Assembly (NCBI RefSeq): GCF_013004645.1 | Contig: NZ_JABEME010000010.1 | Span: 1-64,000, forward strand | DNA: 64,000 nt | Reading direction: 5' to 3' | Source: Stenotrophomonas africana | GTDB lineage: Bacteria; Pseudomonadota; Gammaproteobacteria; Xanthomonadales; Xanthomonadaceae | Shown: positions 21,073 to 28,985 of the stretch, in pieces | How positions within the stretch are numbered: position 1 is the stretch's first letter | Layout of the letters: each line of letters begins with the position of its first letter | Notes under the pieces: generated by a model | What the model was told of the DNA's origin: nothing | Databases searched by the model: none | What the model saw: the letters and a program-made list of their open reading frames with translations, nothing else | Translations under genes and position numbers: made by a program

Positions 21073-21918
21073 TTACTGGCGCGTGGCGGCCGCGGTGGTA
21101 CCGGCAGCGGCGGTCTGCGTGACCAGCTGGCCATCGACCACCGGCAGGCGATCGCTGGCCGGCTTGTTGTCCATGCGCACGGTCTTCTCGGCGCCGTCGT
21201 AGCGGTAGGTCACGTTGTAACCCTTCACCACGTCGTTGGTACCCATGGCAATGCGGTTGCCCGGCTTGCTGGCCATGCGCATGGTGCCGGTGGTGCCGTC
21301 CTCGTTGCGATAGGTCACGTTGTAGCCGGTGACGCGGCTCGACTCCGAGGTCGCGGTCTCGGTGTGGCACTGGCGCTCGGTGCGGTTGACCACGCGGCCA
21401 CCCACATGGCGCTTGTCGATCTGGTTGCCGATGAAGCCACCCGCCACGGCACCGGCTGCGGTCGCGGCTTTCTTGCCGTTGCCGCCGCCGACCTGGTTGC
21501 CCAGCAGGCCACCCACCACGGCACCGACCACGGTGCCGCCGACGTTGCCGTCACGTTCCGGCAGGCGCTCCTGCACCGTCACGTCCTGGCAGACTTCATG
21601 AGGGGTCTGGGTGGTGGACGTCTCACGCACCGCATCGGTGCCGATCACGGTGGCGTAGGCCTTCTGCTTCTCGGTGATCGGGTCGACCTTCAGAACATCG
21701 GCATATTCAAGCCCGCGCGGCGCGGAGGGGTCCAGCTTGTCACCACGTGCGCCGTCGTCAGCGGCATTGCCGTCAACGAGGCGCGATTCGCCATTGGGGG
21801 TTCCGGCGCTGATGGAATCGGGCGACGTGCCGCCACTCTTCATGAAGGCGGCGGTGGCGATGCCACCGACCAGCAGCGCGCCCGCTGCGACCAGGACAGT
21901 TGTAGTTGTGCTTTTCAT
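21073..21918 (-). CDS. glycine-zipper membrane protein with duplicated C-terminal repeat
   Basis: The 281-residue protein has an N-terminal signal anchor (TTVLVAAGALLVGGIATAAF). A central glycine-zipper pair (GGTVVGAVVGGLLGNQV and AAGAVAGGFIGNQI) is typical of the Rickettsia 17-kDa antigen/SlyB type. The C-terminal part holds two copies of a motif that starts GYNVTYR and contains MRMASKP or VRMDNKP, about 36 residues apart. It is probably anchored in the envelope. The start at 21918 begins the signal sequence, and AGGAGC lies upstream. Confidence 0.78.
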   Translation of the reverse strand: MKSTTTTVLVAAGALLVGGIATAAFMKSGGTSPDSISAGTPNGESRLVDGNAADDGARGDKLDPSAPRGLEYADVLKVDPITEKQKAYATVIGTDAVRETSTTQTPHEVCQDVTVQERLPERDGNVGGTVVGAVVGGLLGNQVGGGNGKKAATAAGAVAGGFIGNQIDKRHVGGRVVNRTERQCHTETATSESSRVTGYNVTYRNEDGTTGTMRMASKPGNRIAMGTNDVVKGYNVTYRYDGAEKTVRMDNKPASDRLPVVDGQLVTQTAAAGTTAAATRQ

Positions 21919-22081
21919 GACCTGCTCCTTGCGGACCATCCGCAACGTTCTCGGGCCAGATTGCAGCATGCGCTGCCTGAACGGAATCTCCACATTTCCT
22001 GCTCATTGCTGTAACCCATTCAGCATCGGGAAATGCTGGGCCCGTGGTAGCGTTTGCATATTCCCCAGGAGGATTCCCGCC

Positions 22082-22297
22082 ATGGCCAACCCGATGCTGC
22101 TGCCGGTACTGCAATGGGCACGCCGGCTGCGCTACCCCACCCTGTTCAAGCTCACCGCCGGCCTGTTCGCGCTGACCCTGTTCATCCCGGACCCGATTCC
22201 GTTCGTCGATGAGCTGGTATTGGGCTTCGGCACCCTGCTGCTGGCCAACTGGAAGCGCCGCAACGCTGCCACGCCACCACCGCTGGAACAGCGTTGA
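22082..22297 (+). CDS. small membrane protein (DUF6116-like)
   Basis: The 71-residue protein has one hydrophobic hairpin (LFKLTAGLFALTLFIPDPIPFVDELVLGFGTL read in parts) and a basic C-terminus. A strong AGGAGG lies about 9 bp upstream of the ATG at 22082. It resembles a short family seen beside other xanthomonad housekeeping genes. The stop overlaps the TTG start of the TatD gene (TTGA), suggesting coupling. Function unknown. Confidence 0.7.
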   Translation: MANPMLLPVLQWARRLRYPTLFKLTAGLFALTLFIPDPIPFVDELVLGFGTLLLANWKRRNAATPPPLEQR

Positions 22298-23067
22298 GCC
22301 TGCTGGTCGACAGCCACTGCCACCTCGATGCCGACGAGTTCGACAGTGACCGCGCCGCCGTGATCGCACGCGCGCAGGCCGCTGGCGTGCGGCTGCAGGT
22401 GGTGCCGGCGGTGACCGCGGGCAGCTGGCCGAAGCTGCGCGAGGTCTGCAGGCAGGCACCGGGACTGTACCCGGCCTATGGCCTGCACCCGATGTTCCTG
22501 GCCGAGCACCGGCCCGGCCACCTGCCGCTGCTGCGCGAGTGGATCGAGCGCGAACGCCCCTGCGCGATCGGCGAATGCGGCCTGGACTTCTTTGTCGAAG
22601 GCCTGGATGCCGAGGCGCAGCAGGCGTACTTCATCGGTCAGCTGGAACTGGCCCGTGAGTACGAACTGCCGGTGATCGTGCATGCACGGCGTGCGGTGGA
22701 TGCGGTGATCACCGCGATCCGTCGCGTCGGCAGCCTGCGCGGCGTGGTGCACAGCTTTTCCGGCAGTCCGGAACAGGCGGCGCAACTGCACAGGCAGGGC
22801 TTCCTGCTCGGGCTCGGCGGCCCGTTGACCTACGAACGCGCGCAGCGGCTGCAGCGGCTGGTGCGCGAAATGCCGCTGGAACAACTGCTGCTGGAGACTG
22901 ACGCGCCCGACCAGCCCGACGCCGGCATCCGCGGCCAGCGCAACGAACCGGCACGGCTGGCGGTCATCGCCCGCCATGTGGCCGCGCTGCGCGGGATGGA
23001 GCTGGACGCCGTGGCCCAGGCCACGACGGAGAATGCGCGGCGGCTGTTCGCGCTGCCGGCAATGTAG
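22294..23067 (+). CDS. TatD-family metal-dependent hydrolase (DNase)
   Basis: The 257-residue TIM-barrel protein has the metal motif DSHCHLD at the start, GECGLDFF in the middle, HARRAVDAV and LLETDAPD. TatD proteins are Mg-dependent 3'-5' exonucleases linked to DNA repair and RNA quality control. The best start is TTG at 22294, overlapping the previous stop by 4 bp, because it puts the metal motif at residue 6 as usual. Confidence 0.88.
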   Translation: MSLLVDSHCHLDADEFDSDRAAVIARAQAAGVRLQVVPAVTAGSWPKLREVCRQAPGLYPAYGLHPMFLAEHRPGHLPLLREWIERERPCAIGECGLDFFVEGLDAEAQQAYFIGQLELAREYELPVIVHARRAVDAVITAIRRVGSLRGVVHSFSGSPEQAAQLHRQGFLLGLGGPLTYERAQRLQRLVREMPLEQLLLETDAPDQPDAGIRGQRNEPARLAVIARHVAALRGMELDAVAQATTENARRLFALPAM

Positions 23068-23072
23068 CGGAA

Positions 23073-23143
23073 GGTGCCGGCCGGTGGCCGGCATCTGCGC
23101 TGTTTCAATCGTTCCGGAGTTGCCGGCCAGCGGCCGGCACTAC
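23073..23143. repeat. inverted pair of SMAG-type palindromes
   Basis: GGTGCCGGCCGGTGGCCGGC (23073-23092) and TTGCCGGCCAGCGGCCGGCA-CTAC (23120-23143) face each other between convergent tatD and tcdA. The left copy has lost its GTAG head. Confidence 0.75.
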
Positions 23144-23145
23144 CC

Positions 23146-23973
23146 TCACGCGTCGGCGTGATCCTCGACCACTTCGGCCTTCACCTTCTTCGGCTCCAGC
23201 AGCATTTCCAATGCCTTGCCCACCGCTGCGAAGGCGAACGCGCCAGTGATGTGGGTCGCCGCGCCCAGGCCTGCGCCACAGTCCAGTTTCAGTGCCGCGT
23301 CGGCACCGAGGTTCGGGCGGATGCCACAGACGCTGCCATCAGCCTGCGGGTACTTCACGTTCTCCAGCGAATACACCGCCGGCACGCCGAAATAGCGCTT
23401 GGCGTTCTTCGGAAAATTGAACTCGCTGCGCAGCTTTTTGCGGATCAGCGCCAGCATGGCATCGTGCTCGGTGCGCGAAACATCGCGGATCCGCACCAGG
23501 GTGGGATCGGTACGCCCACCGGCGGCGCCGACGGTCAGCAGTGGCAGCTTGCGGCGGCGGCACCACGCAATCGTCTCGACCTTGACCCGGAAGCTGTCAC
23601 AGGCGTCGATCACCAGATCGAAGCCCCGGTCCAGCAGCTCGGCCATGTTGGACACCGTCAGGAACGCCTGCACCGCATCAACCTCGATGTCCGGGTTGAT
23701 CGCGCGGCAGCGCTCGGCCATCGCCTCGCCCTTGTTGCGGCCGTAGTTGCCTTCCATCGCCGGCAGCTGCCGGTTGGTATTGGACACGCAGATGTCATCG
23801 GCATCGATCAGGGTCAGGTGACCGACCGCGGAGCGCGCCAGCGCTTCCACCACCCATGAGCCGACACCCCCCATGCCCACCACCGCCACGCGGCTGCCCT
23901 GCAGGCGCTCGAGCGCACCCACGCCATACAGCCGTTCGATGCCGGCGAAGCGTTGTTTGACCTGTTCGTTCAT
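23146..23973 (-). CDS. tcdA: tRNA threonylcarbamoyladenosine dehydratase
   Basis: The 275-residue E1/ThiF-fold protein has the nucleotide motif VVGMGGVGSWVVEAL near residue 32 and the usual tcdA segment VSNTNRQLPA. DACDSFRVK and GAAGGRTDPT lie further on. TcdA uses ATP to convert t6A to cyclic ct6A at position 37 of ANN-reading tRNAs. Length and motifs match CsdL/YgdL. The gene is alone and convergent with tatD. Confidence 0.92.
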   Translation of the reverse strand: MNEQVKQRFAGIERLYGVGALERLQGSRVAVVGMGGVGSWVVEALARSAVGHLTLIDADDICVSNTNRQLPAMEGNYGRNKGEAMAERCRAINPDIEVDAVQAFLTVSNMAELLDRGFDLVIDACDSFRVKVETIAWCRRRKLPLLTVGAAGGRTDPTLVRIRDVSRTEHDAMLALIRKKLRSEFNFPKNAKRYFGVPAVYSLENVKYPQADGSVCGIRPNLGADAALKLDCGAGLGAATHITGAFAFAAVGKALEMLLEPKKVKAEVVEDHADA

Positions 23974-24053
23974 CCGGCTATTTTAACGTGCAGGCGTCGG
24001 CGCCTGCAGCGCACCGGCATCGAACCCACCGTTGCACGCCCGGAGAGCCCGCC

Positions 24054-24488
24054 ATGAACGCCAGCCCGCCCCGCCGCCCGTCCACCGCCTACCGCTATCT
24101 GTTCGTGCTGTGCCTGGGCCTGCTGATCGGCCTGATCGCCACGGTCATGGTGGGCCGCGCCCTGCAGGCGCGCCGCGACCCGTTCCCGGACAGCCTGATG
24201 CAGGTCATGCAGCGGCAATCAGAGCTGCTGCAGCAGGCCCGGCAGCAGAACCGCTGCAGCCTGGCCGACAGCGTGCCGCGCCTGCAGGCCGTACGCCTGC
24301 TGTCCAATGATCTGGATCTGGCCTTTCCCGGGCTGAAGGACAACGCGCAGTTCCAGCAGCACGCCAGCCAGCTGCGCGGCAACCTCAACGCCGCGCTGGC
24401 GTCTCCGCCCAGCGACTGCAAGGCACTGGCCCAGGTGGTGGAAACGGTGCAGGCCGACTGCCGCGCATGCCACCAGGACTTCCGCTGA
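24054..24488 (+). CDS. membrane-anchored cytochrome c'-like protein
   Basis: The 144-residue protein has one N-terminal membrane segment (YLFVLCLGLLIGLIATVMVG) followed by a helical domain. A single haem c motif CRACH is only five residues from the C-terminus, the position used by class II cytochromes (cytochrome c'). The predicted domain is periplasmic. The ATG at 24054 follows GGAGAG. The electron-transfer or gas-binding role is inferred from haem position only. Confidence 0.72.
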   Translation: MNASPPRRPSTAYRYLFVLCLGLLIGLIATVMVGRALQARRDPFPDSLMQVMQRQSELLQQARQQNRCSLADSVPRLQAVRLLSNDLDLAFPGLKDNAQFQQHASQLRGNLNAALASPPSDCKALAQVVETVQADCRACHQDFR

Positions 24489-24623
24489 GCCGCATTCATC
24501 CTGCAGCCGGGCAAGGCACGCATGGTTGGCGCGTCGTTCACGTTCGAAAGGAGAGGATTCGTCCACCCTGCTGCATGACGCAGTACCACCCAGACACCCG
24601 CCTTCACGGCCAGGAGACGCCCC

Positions 24624-25118
24624 ATGAAGATCCAGCTCATTGCCGCCAGCGCCATCGCTACCCTCGCCCTGGCAGGCTGTGCCACCTCACCCGGCTACGG
24701 CGGTGGTGGCTACAACAACGGCTACAACAATGGCGGCTACGGCAACAATGGTGGCTACAACCAGGGCCGCTGCGCCGACTGCGGCATCGTCACCCGCATC
24801 AGCACCGTACAGTCCGGCCGTACCGCCCCCAGCGCTACCGGCGCCATCCTCGGCGGCATCGTCGGCGCCGTGGCCGGCCATGAGATCTCCGACCACACCG
24901 GTGGCAGCCGCGGCAACAAGAACATCGCCGCCGCCGCAGGCGCGGTCGGTGGCGCGCTGGCCGGCAACCAGATCCAGAAGAACGTGACCAGCGATACCTA
25001 CGACATCAGCGTGCGCATGGACGATGGCCGCACCATCGTGGTGAACCAGCGCGACCTCGGCGGCATCCGCGAGAACACCTACGTGCGCGTGGTCAACGGC
25101 AAGGTCATCCTGCGCTGA
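24624..25118 (+). CDS. glycine-zipper outer-membrane lipoprotein
   Basis: The 164-residue protein has a signal peptide with lipobox LALAGC (Cys19). A Gly/Asn/Tyr-rich linker (YGGGGYNNGYNNGG and following) comes next, then CADCG, a glycine-zipper pair (GAILGGIVGAVAGHEI and AAGAVGGALAGNQI), and a C-terminal beta-domain ending VVNGKVILR. The layout matches SlyB/PcpY-like envelope lipoproteins. AGGAG lies upstream of the ATG, and a strong terminator follows 22 bp after the stop. Confidence 0.82.
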   Translation: MKIQLIAASAIATLALAGCATSPGYGGGGYNNGYNNGGYGNNGGYNQGRCADCGIVTRISTVQSGRTAPSATGAILGGIVGAVAGHEISDHTGGSRGNKNIAAAAGAVGGALAGNQIQKNVTSDTYDISVRMDDGRTIVVNQRDLGGIRENTYVRVVNGKVILR

Positions 25119-25140
25119 TCCGCACCGGGCCATGCGCAAA

Positions 25141-25170
25141 GAAAAAGGCCCGCTTGCGCGGGCCTTTTTC
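25141..25170. terminator. rho-independent terminator between lipoprotein and csp genes
   Basis: GAAAAAGGCCCGC pairs with GCGGGCCTTTTTC around TTGC. T-runs are on both strands, so it serves the convergent genes on either side. Confidence 0.9.
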
Positions 25171-25190
25171 ATGCCGACAGGCGGCGGGTA

Positions 25191-25400
25191 TTACACCGGC
25201 TGCACCTTGTCAGCCTGCAGACCCTTCTGGCCCTGCACGACTTCGAAGCTCACAGTCTGGCCTTCCTTGAGGCTCTTGAAGCCCTGGGTCTCGATGGCGC
25301 GGAAGTGCACGAACACGTCCTCGCCATTCTGCCGGCTGATGAAGCCGAAGCCCTTCGCATCATTGAACCACTTTACGGTACCGGTCTCGCGATCAGCCAT
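25191..25400 (-). CDS. cold shock protein (CspA family)
   Basis: The 69-residue protein is a single cold shock domain with RNP1 KGFGFI and RNP2 VFVHF. It binds single-stranded RNA/DNA and melts RNA structure. The true ATG is at 25400 with AAGGGAG about 10 bp upstream; a longer in-frame extension upstream is leader, not protein. A long, lower-GC leader precedes it. Confidence 0.95.
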   Translation of the reverse strand: MADRETGTVKWFNDAKGFGFISRQNGEDVFVHFRAIETQGFKSLKEGQTVSFEVVQGQKGLQADKVQPV

Positions 25401-25584
25401 CTCACTAACTCCCTTTGACTCTCTCTTGTTGTTGGAAACGCCTGGTGGGCGGCTGACAAGCAAGGGGGAAGCGAGGTGCATCGATGCAGCGGATCGGGAA
25501 GATCTTGCTTCATCAGGCCACGATCCACGGTGACCTTGCCAAGCTCAGCGACTGCAACTTAACCCGCCCAAAACGAAAAATCAA
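25401..25584 (-). promoter_or_regulatory. csp promoter and long 5' leader
   Basis: On the minus strand a TTGATT -35-like hexamer (25579-25584) is followed after 17 bp by TAAGTT (25556-25561). This would give a leader of about 150 nt before the csp ATG. Long structured leaders are typical of cold-shock csp mRNAs. The promoter call rests on weak hexamers. Confidence 0.4.
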
Positions 25585-25635
25585 CTGGCAAAATCTTTCA
25601 CTGTCAACCCCAAAACGGCCACCATACGGGACAGC

Positions 25636-26121
25636 ATGGGACTCTCATTCATCTTATATCTGCTAGCGGTCATTTTTGTCCTCGTCGGCATCGCCGGAAT
25701 CATTCTTCCGGCCCTGCCCGGGGTCCCGCTGGTGTTCATCGGACTGCTGCTGGCAGCGTGGGCCGACGGCTTCGTCCATGTGGGCTGGCCAACCCTGGTC
25801 GCACTGGGTGTACTGACCGTGCTCTCACTGCTGGCGGACGTGCTGGCCACAGTGGTGGGCGCGCAACGGGTGGGCGCCAGCCGGAAGGCGCTATGGGGTA
25901 CGTTCGTCGGCAGCATCGTCGGCCTGTTCTTCATGCCGATCGGTTTGTTCGCCGGTCCGCTGATCGGCGCCCTGCTCGGCGAGTATTGGCACACCCGCGA
26001 GCTGGGCCGCTCGACCAAGGTCGGCCTGGCCACCTGGCTCGGCATCCTGCTCGGCCTGGCGCTGAAACTGGCGGTGGTGATCGCGATGCTGGGGCTGTTC
26101 GCCTTCGCCTGGTTCCTGTGA
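25636..26121 (+). CDS. DUF456 family membrane protein
   Basis: The 161-residue protein is nearly all membrane helices. It opens with ILYLLAVIFVLVGIAGIILP and PALPGVPLVFIGLLLAAWADG, the DUF456 signature, and has a glycine-rich second half (GTFVGSIVGLFFMPIGLFAG). The family is common and uncharacterised. The gene diverges from csp. Confidence 0.85.
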   Translation: MGLSFILYLLAVIFVLVGIAGIILPALPGVPLVFIGLLLAAWADGFVHVGWPTLVALGVLTVLSLLADVLATVVGAQRVGASRKALWGTFVGSIVGLFFMPIGLFAGPLIGALLGEYWHTRELGRSTKVGLATWLGILLGLALKLAVVIAMLGLFAFAWFL

Positions 26122-26239
26122 GCGGCGCAGCCTTCACGCCACACGCACGCAGTGGCCGTGCATATACCGTGGGGCTGGCCGCAATCCGGTGCAGCCGCCA
26201 CACTGTGCGATCCCCATAGTCACCGAAGGGCCTGCTGGA

Positions 26240-27394
26240 ATGACCCTCCCCTCGCTGCTTCCCCGCCTTGCACCGCTGGCGCTGGCCCTGGCCAGTGCGC
26301 CGCTGGCCGCGCAGGAGTTCGTGCCCAGCACCGACACCTCGCCGGCCGCTTGCGCGGCCATCACCACCGACGCGGCGCGCCTGGCCTGCTATGACCGGCT
26401 GTTCGCGCACACCCCGCAGGCCACGGCGGCTGCCGACGCCGCTGCCGAGGCGGCCGCGCAGGCCCTTCGCGAAGAGCGCAAGACCGCACGCGTGAGCCAG
26501 GGCGAAGAGAAACTGCGCGAACGGGTCAGCGACCTGTTCCGTCCGGCAACACCGGACAGCGCACTGGCCAACGCCGGCCGTGGTTCGTTGCTGGACAGCC
26601 GCTGGGAACTGGCCGAAGACTCCAAGCTGGGTCCATTCCAGCTGCGTGCCTACAAGCCGGTGTACCTGCTGCCGGCGTTCTGGACCAGCGACCGCAACAC
26701 CACGCCGCATTCGCCGAACCCGGCCAACACGGTCACCACGCCGCAGGTGCTGGACAGTGCCGAACTGAAGTTCCAGATCAGCTTCAAGACCAAGATCGCC
26801 GAGAACCTGTTCGGCGACAACGGCGATATCTGGGCCGGCTACACCCAGAGCTCGCGCTGGCAGGCCTACAACGGCGAGGATTCGCGCCCGTTCCGCGAAA
26901 CCAATTACGAGCCGGAAGTGATGATGGTGTTCCGCAACGGCTATTCGATCGGTGGCTGGCGCGGGCGCATGACCGGCATCGCGCTGAACCACCAGTCCAA
27001 TGGCCGCGCTGATCCGCTGTCGCGCAGCTGGAACCGGGTGATGCTCAACATCGGCCTGGACCGTGAGAACTGGGCGCTGGTGCTGCGGCCGTGGTACCGC
27101 ATTCCCGAGACGCGCAGCGACGACAACAACCCGGACATCGAGGATTACATGGGCCGCGGTGACGCGACCCTGACCTGGAACCGCAACGGCCACGAAGTCT
27201 CTTTGATGGCGCGCCATTCGCTGCGCACCGGCAGCCGCTCGCACGGCGCCCTGCAGCTGGACTACGGCTTCCCGATCAGCAACCTGCTGCGCGGCCATGT
27301 GCAGGTCTTCGACGGCTACGGCGAAAGCCTGATCGACTACAACCACAAGGCTACCTACGTGGGTGTGGGCGTGTCCCTGCTGGAGTGGTTCTGA
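26240..27394 (+). CDS. pldA: outer-membrane phospholipase A
   Basis: The protein has 384 residues including a signal peptide (LALALASAPLAAQ). The C-terminal two thirds form the PldA barrel, with RPFRETNYEPE and the active-site region ALNHQSNGRADPLSRSWNR containing the catalytic His and Ser. PldA hydrolyses phospholipids that reach the outer leaflet. The N-terminal 100 residues include a two-cysteine segment (SPAACAAITTDAARLACYD). The stop overlaps the arsC-like ATG (TGATG). Confidence 0.92.
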   Translation: MTLPSLLPRLAPLALALASAPLAAQEFVPSTDTSPAACAAITTDAARLACYDRLFAHTPQATAAADAAAEAAAQALREERKTARVSQGEEKLRERVSDLFRPATPDSALANAGRGSLLDSRWELAEDSKLGPFQLRAYKPVYLLPAFWTSDRNTTPHSPNPANTVTTPQVLDSAELKFQISFKTKIAENLFGDNGDIWAGYTQSSRWQAYNGEDSRPFRETNYEPEVMMVFRNGYSIGGWRGRMTGIALNHQSNGRADPLSRSWNRVMLNIGLDRENWALVLRPWYRIPETRSDDNNPDIEDYMGRGDATLTWNRNGHEVSLMARHSLRTGSRSHGALQLDYGFPISNLLRGHVQVFDGYGESLIDYNHKATYVGVGVSLLEWF

Positions 27395-27735
27395 TGGACG
27401 TGACGATCTGGCACAACCCGGCCTGCAGCAATTCACGCGGCGCATTGAAGCTGATTCGCGATGCGGGCTTTGAGCCGGAGGTGATCGAGTACCTCGGCAA
27501 TCCACCCGATGTGGCCACACTGCGCCAGGTGCTGGCCGAATCCGGATTGAGCGCGCGTGATCTGGTGCGCAGCAAGGAAGCGCAGTTCGCCGAACTGGGC
27601 CTGGAAGATGCAGGCGAGGCCACGCTGCTGGCCGCGATGGCCGAACATCCGCGGCTGATCAACCGCCCCGTGGTGCGCACGGACAAGGGCACGCGGCTGT
27701 GCCGCCCGCCCGAAACGGTGCTGGAGATCCTGTAA
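27394..27735 (+). CDS. arsC: ArsC-family reductase (glutaredoxin-coupled)
   Basis: The 113-residue protein has the ArsC/Spx fold with HNPACSNSRGAL (catalytic Cys in CSNSR) and RPVVRTDKGTRLCRPPE near the C-terminus, as in plasmid R773 ArsC-like reductases. It is translationally coupled to pldA by a one-base overlap. No arsenite pump or ArsR is adjacent, so arsenate as the true substrate is not certain. Confidence 0.85.
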   Translation: MDVTIWHNPACSNSRGALKLIRDAGFEPEVIEYLGNPPDVATLRQVLAESGLSARDLVRSKEAQFAELGLEDAGEATLLAAMAEHPRLINRPVVRTDKGTRLCRPPETVLEIL

Positions 27736-27749
27736 TCCGCACTGCGTTG

Positions 27750-27821
27750 GTAGAGCCGAGCCATGCTCGGCTGCATTCATGGACTGCACGCGAACAGCAG
27801 CCGAGCATGGCTCGGCTCTAC
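27750..27821. repeat. inverted pair of SMAG elements
   Basis: GTAGAGCCGAGCCATGCTCG on plus (27750-27774) and its near-perfect inverse (27797-27821) lie between convergent arsC and GST genes. The whole unit can form one hairpin. Confidence 0.88.
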
Positions 27822-27829
27822 AGAACAGG

Positions 27830-28465
27830 TTACCGCCAGTCGGTGATGCCTTCGCGGCGGTACACCTCGGCGAACGCCGGGCGCGCCTTCATCGACGTGG
27901 CATGTGCCTTGAGCTCCGGCCAGGTGTCGCTGGGCTTCGGCATGTTGCGCGACCAGCGCATCAGCATCACCAGCATGTAGTCGACCACGCAGGGCGTGGT
28001 GCCCAGCAGGTAAGGGCCATGCGCCTGCAGGTGCGTGGCCACATGCTGCCAGGCCGCTTCAAGGCGCTGACGGGCCATCTCGCGACTCGCCTCGACGTTC
28101 GCCTCGCCCGCCACCTCATGCGGATAGAACCAGGCGCGATAGGCCGGCTGCAGCGTATTGGCACACCAGAACATCCAGCGGTAGGCATCGGCGCGCTGCG
28201 GCGTGCCCAGCGCGGGCAGCAGGTTGGCGTCCGGATGGCGATCAGCCAGGTACAACGCAATGGCCGCCGCTTCGGTCAGTACCAGGCCATCGATGAGCAG
28301 CGTCGGCACCACACCGGCCGGATTCAGTGCCAGGTACTGCGCCGACTTGTGCTCGCGCGCGTCGAAATCCAGCAGCACCAGTTCGTGCTCGATGCCCAGC
28401 TCGATCAGCAGCCAATGCACCACCAGGGCGGCGGTGCTGGTTGAACCATACAGCGTGGTGCTCAT
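27830..28465 (-). CDS. glutathione S-transferase family protein
   Basis: The 211-residue protein has the N-terminal thioredoxin fold (LYGSTSTAALVVHWLL, NPAGVVPTL and LTEAAAIALYLADRH) and an all-helical C-terminal domain with WMFWCANTLQPAYRAW. It is a beta/GstA-like bacterial GST. It is distinct from the GST at 19644-20300. Substrate unknown. Confidence 0.87.
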   Translation of the reverse strand: MSTTLYGSTSTAALVVHWLLIELGIEHELVLLDFDAREHKSAQYLALNPAGVVPTLLIDGLVLTEAAAIALYLADRHPDANLLPALGTPQRADAYRWMFWCANTLQPAYRAWFYPHEVAGEANVEASREMARQRLEAAWQHVATHLQAHGPYLLGTTPCVVDYMLVMLMRWSRNMPKPSDTWPELKAHATSMKARPAFAEVYRREGITDWR

Positions 28466-28522
28466 GCGCGGGTCCTGTGTGGATGGATCGACCGATTATG
28501 CGCCCACACCGGCTGTCGCCGC

Positions 28523-28861
28523 TCAGCCGCAACTGCTCATGCAGGTATCGCGGCGTTCGCCACAGGACATCATCGGCGCGCGCATCGTGCAGTCATGCGC
28601 CTTCAGTTCACAGGAACGGCGCAGTTCGGGGTTGGAAACGTCCTTGCAGCGCTTGTCCGGCGCCGGCACCACCTGCTGCTCGCAATTGCTCTGGCGACTG
28701 CCGAGCGAATCGTTCTGGGCCATGCAGCTGCGATAGCTGGCCTGGCATTGCATGCGGCACTGCGCGGAGGCAGGGAAATCCGCGCCTTCGTACGACGCTG
28801 GGGTGTTGCAGCCAGCCAGCGCCAGCAGCATGCCTACCACGATGAATCGATGCAGGGCCAT
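28523..28861 (-). CDS. cysteine-rich lipoprotein of unknown function
   Basis: The 112-residue protein has a signal peptide with lipobox ALAGC. Ten more cysteines follow in a short mature domain (QCRMQCQASYRSC, NCEQQ, RCKDV, SCELKAHDC, SCGERRDTCMSSCG), an even number compatible with five disulfides. The start at 28861 begins the signal peptide. The family is not recognised. It stands alone between a GST and fumarase. Confidence 0.72.
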   Translation of the reverse strand: MALHRFIVVGMLLALAGCNTPASYEGADFPASAQCRMQCQASYRSCMAQNDSLGSRQSNCEQQVVPAPDKRCKDVSNPELRRSCELKAHDCTMRAPMMSCGERRDTCMSSCG

Positions 28862-28938
28862 GGACACGTCCTGTGCGAGGGTGCGCCGACCGTAGCAGAG
28901 CAAGGGCTACAGGCGCGTTAATCCTCCCTCCAGTTGCA

Positions 28939-28965
28939 ACAACGGCGCCACACGGGCGCCGTTGT
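28939..28965. terminator. perfect hairpin after fumarase
   Basis: ACAACGGCGCC pairs perfectly with GGCGCCGTTGT around a 5-nt loop, 20 bp past the fumarase stop on the minus strand. No U-run follows, so it may be a 3'-end stabiliser or a Rho-assisted terminator. Confidence 0.55.
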
Positions 28966-28985
28966 CTGCACCGAAACGTGCGGAA

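Noticed and set aside
25401-25481. Longer start for the cold shock protein
   Set aside because: The cold shock domain begins at the ATG at 25400, which has a ribosome-binding site; the rest is leader.
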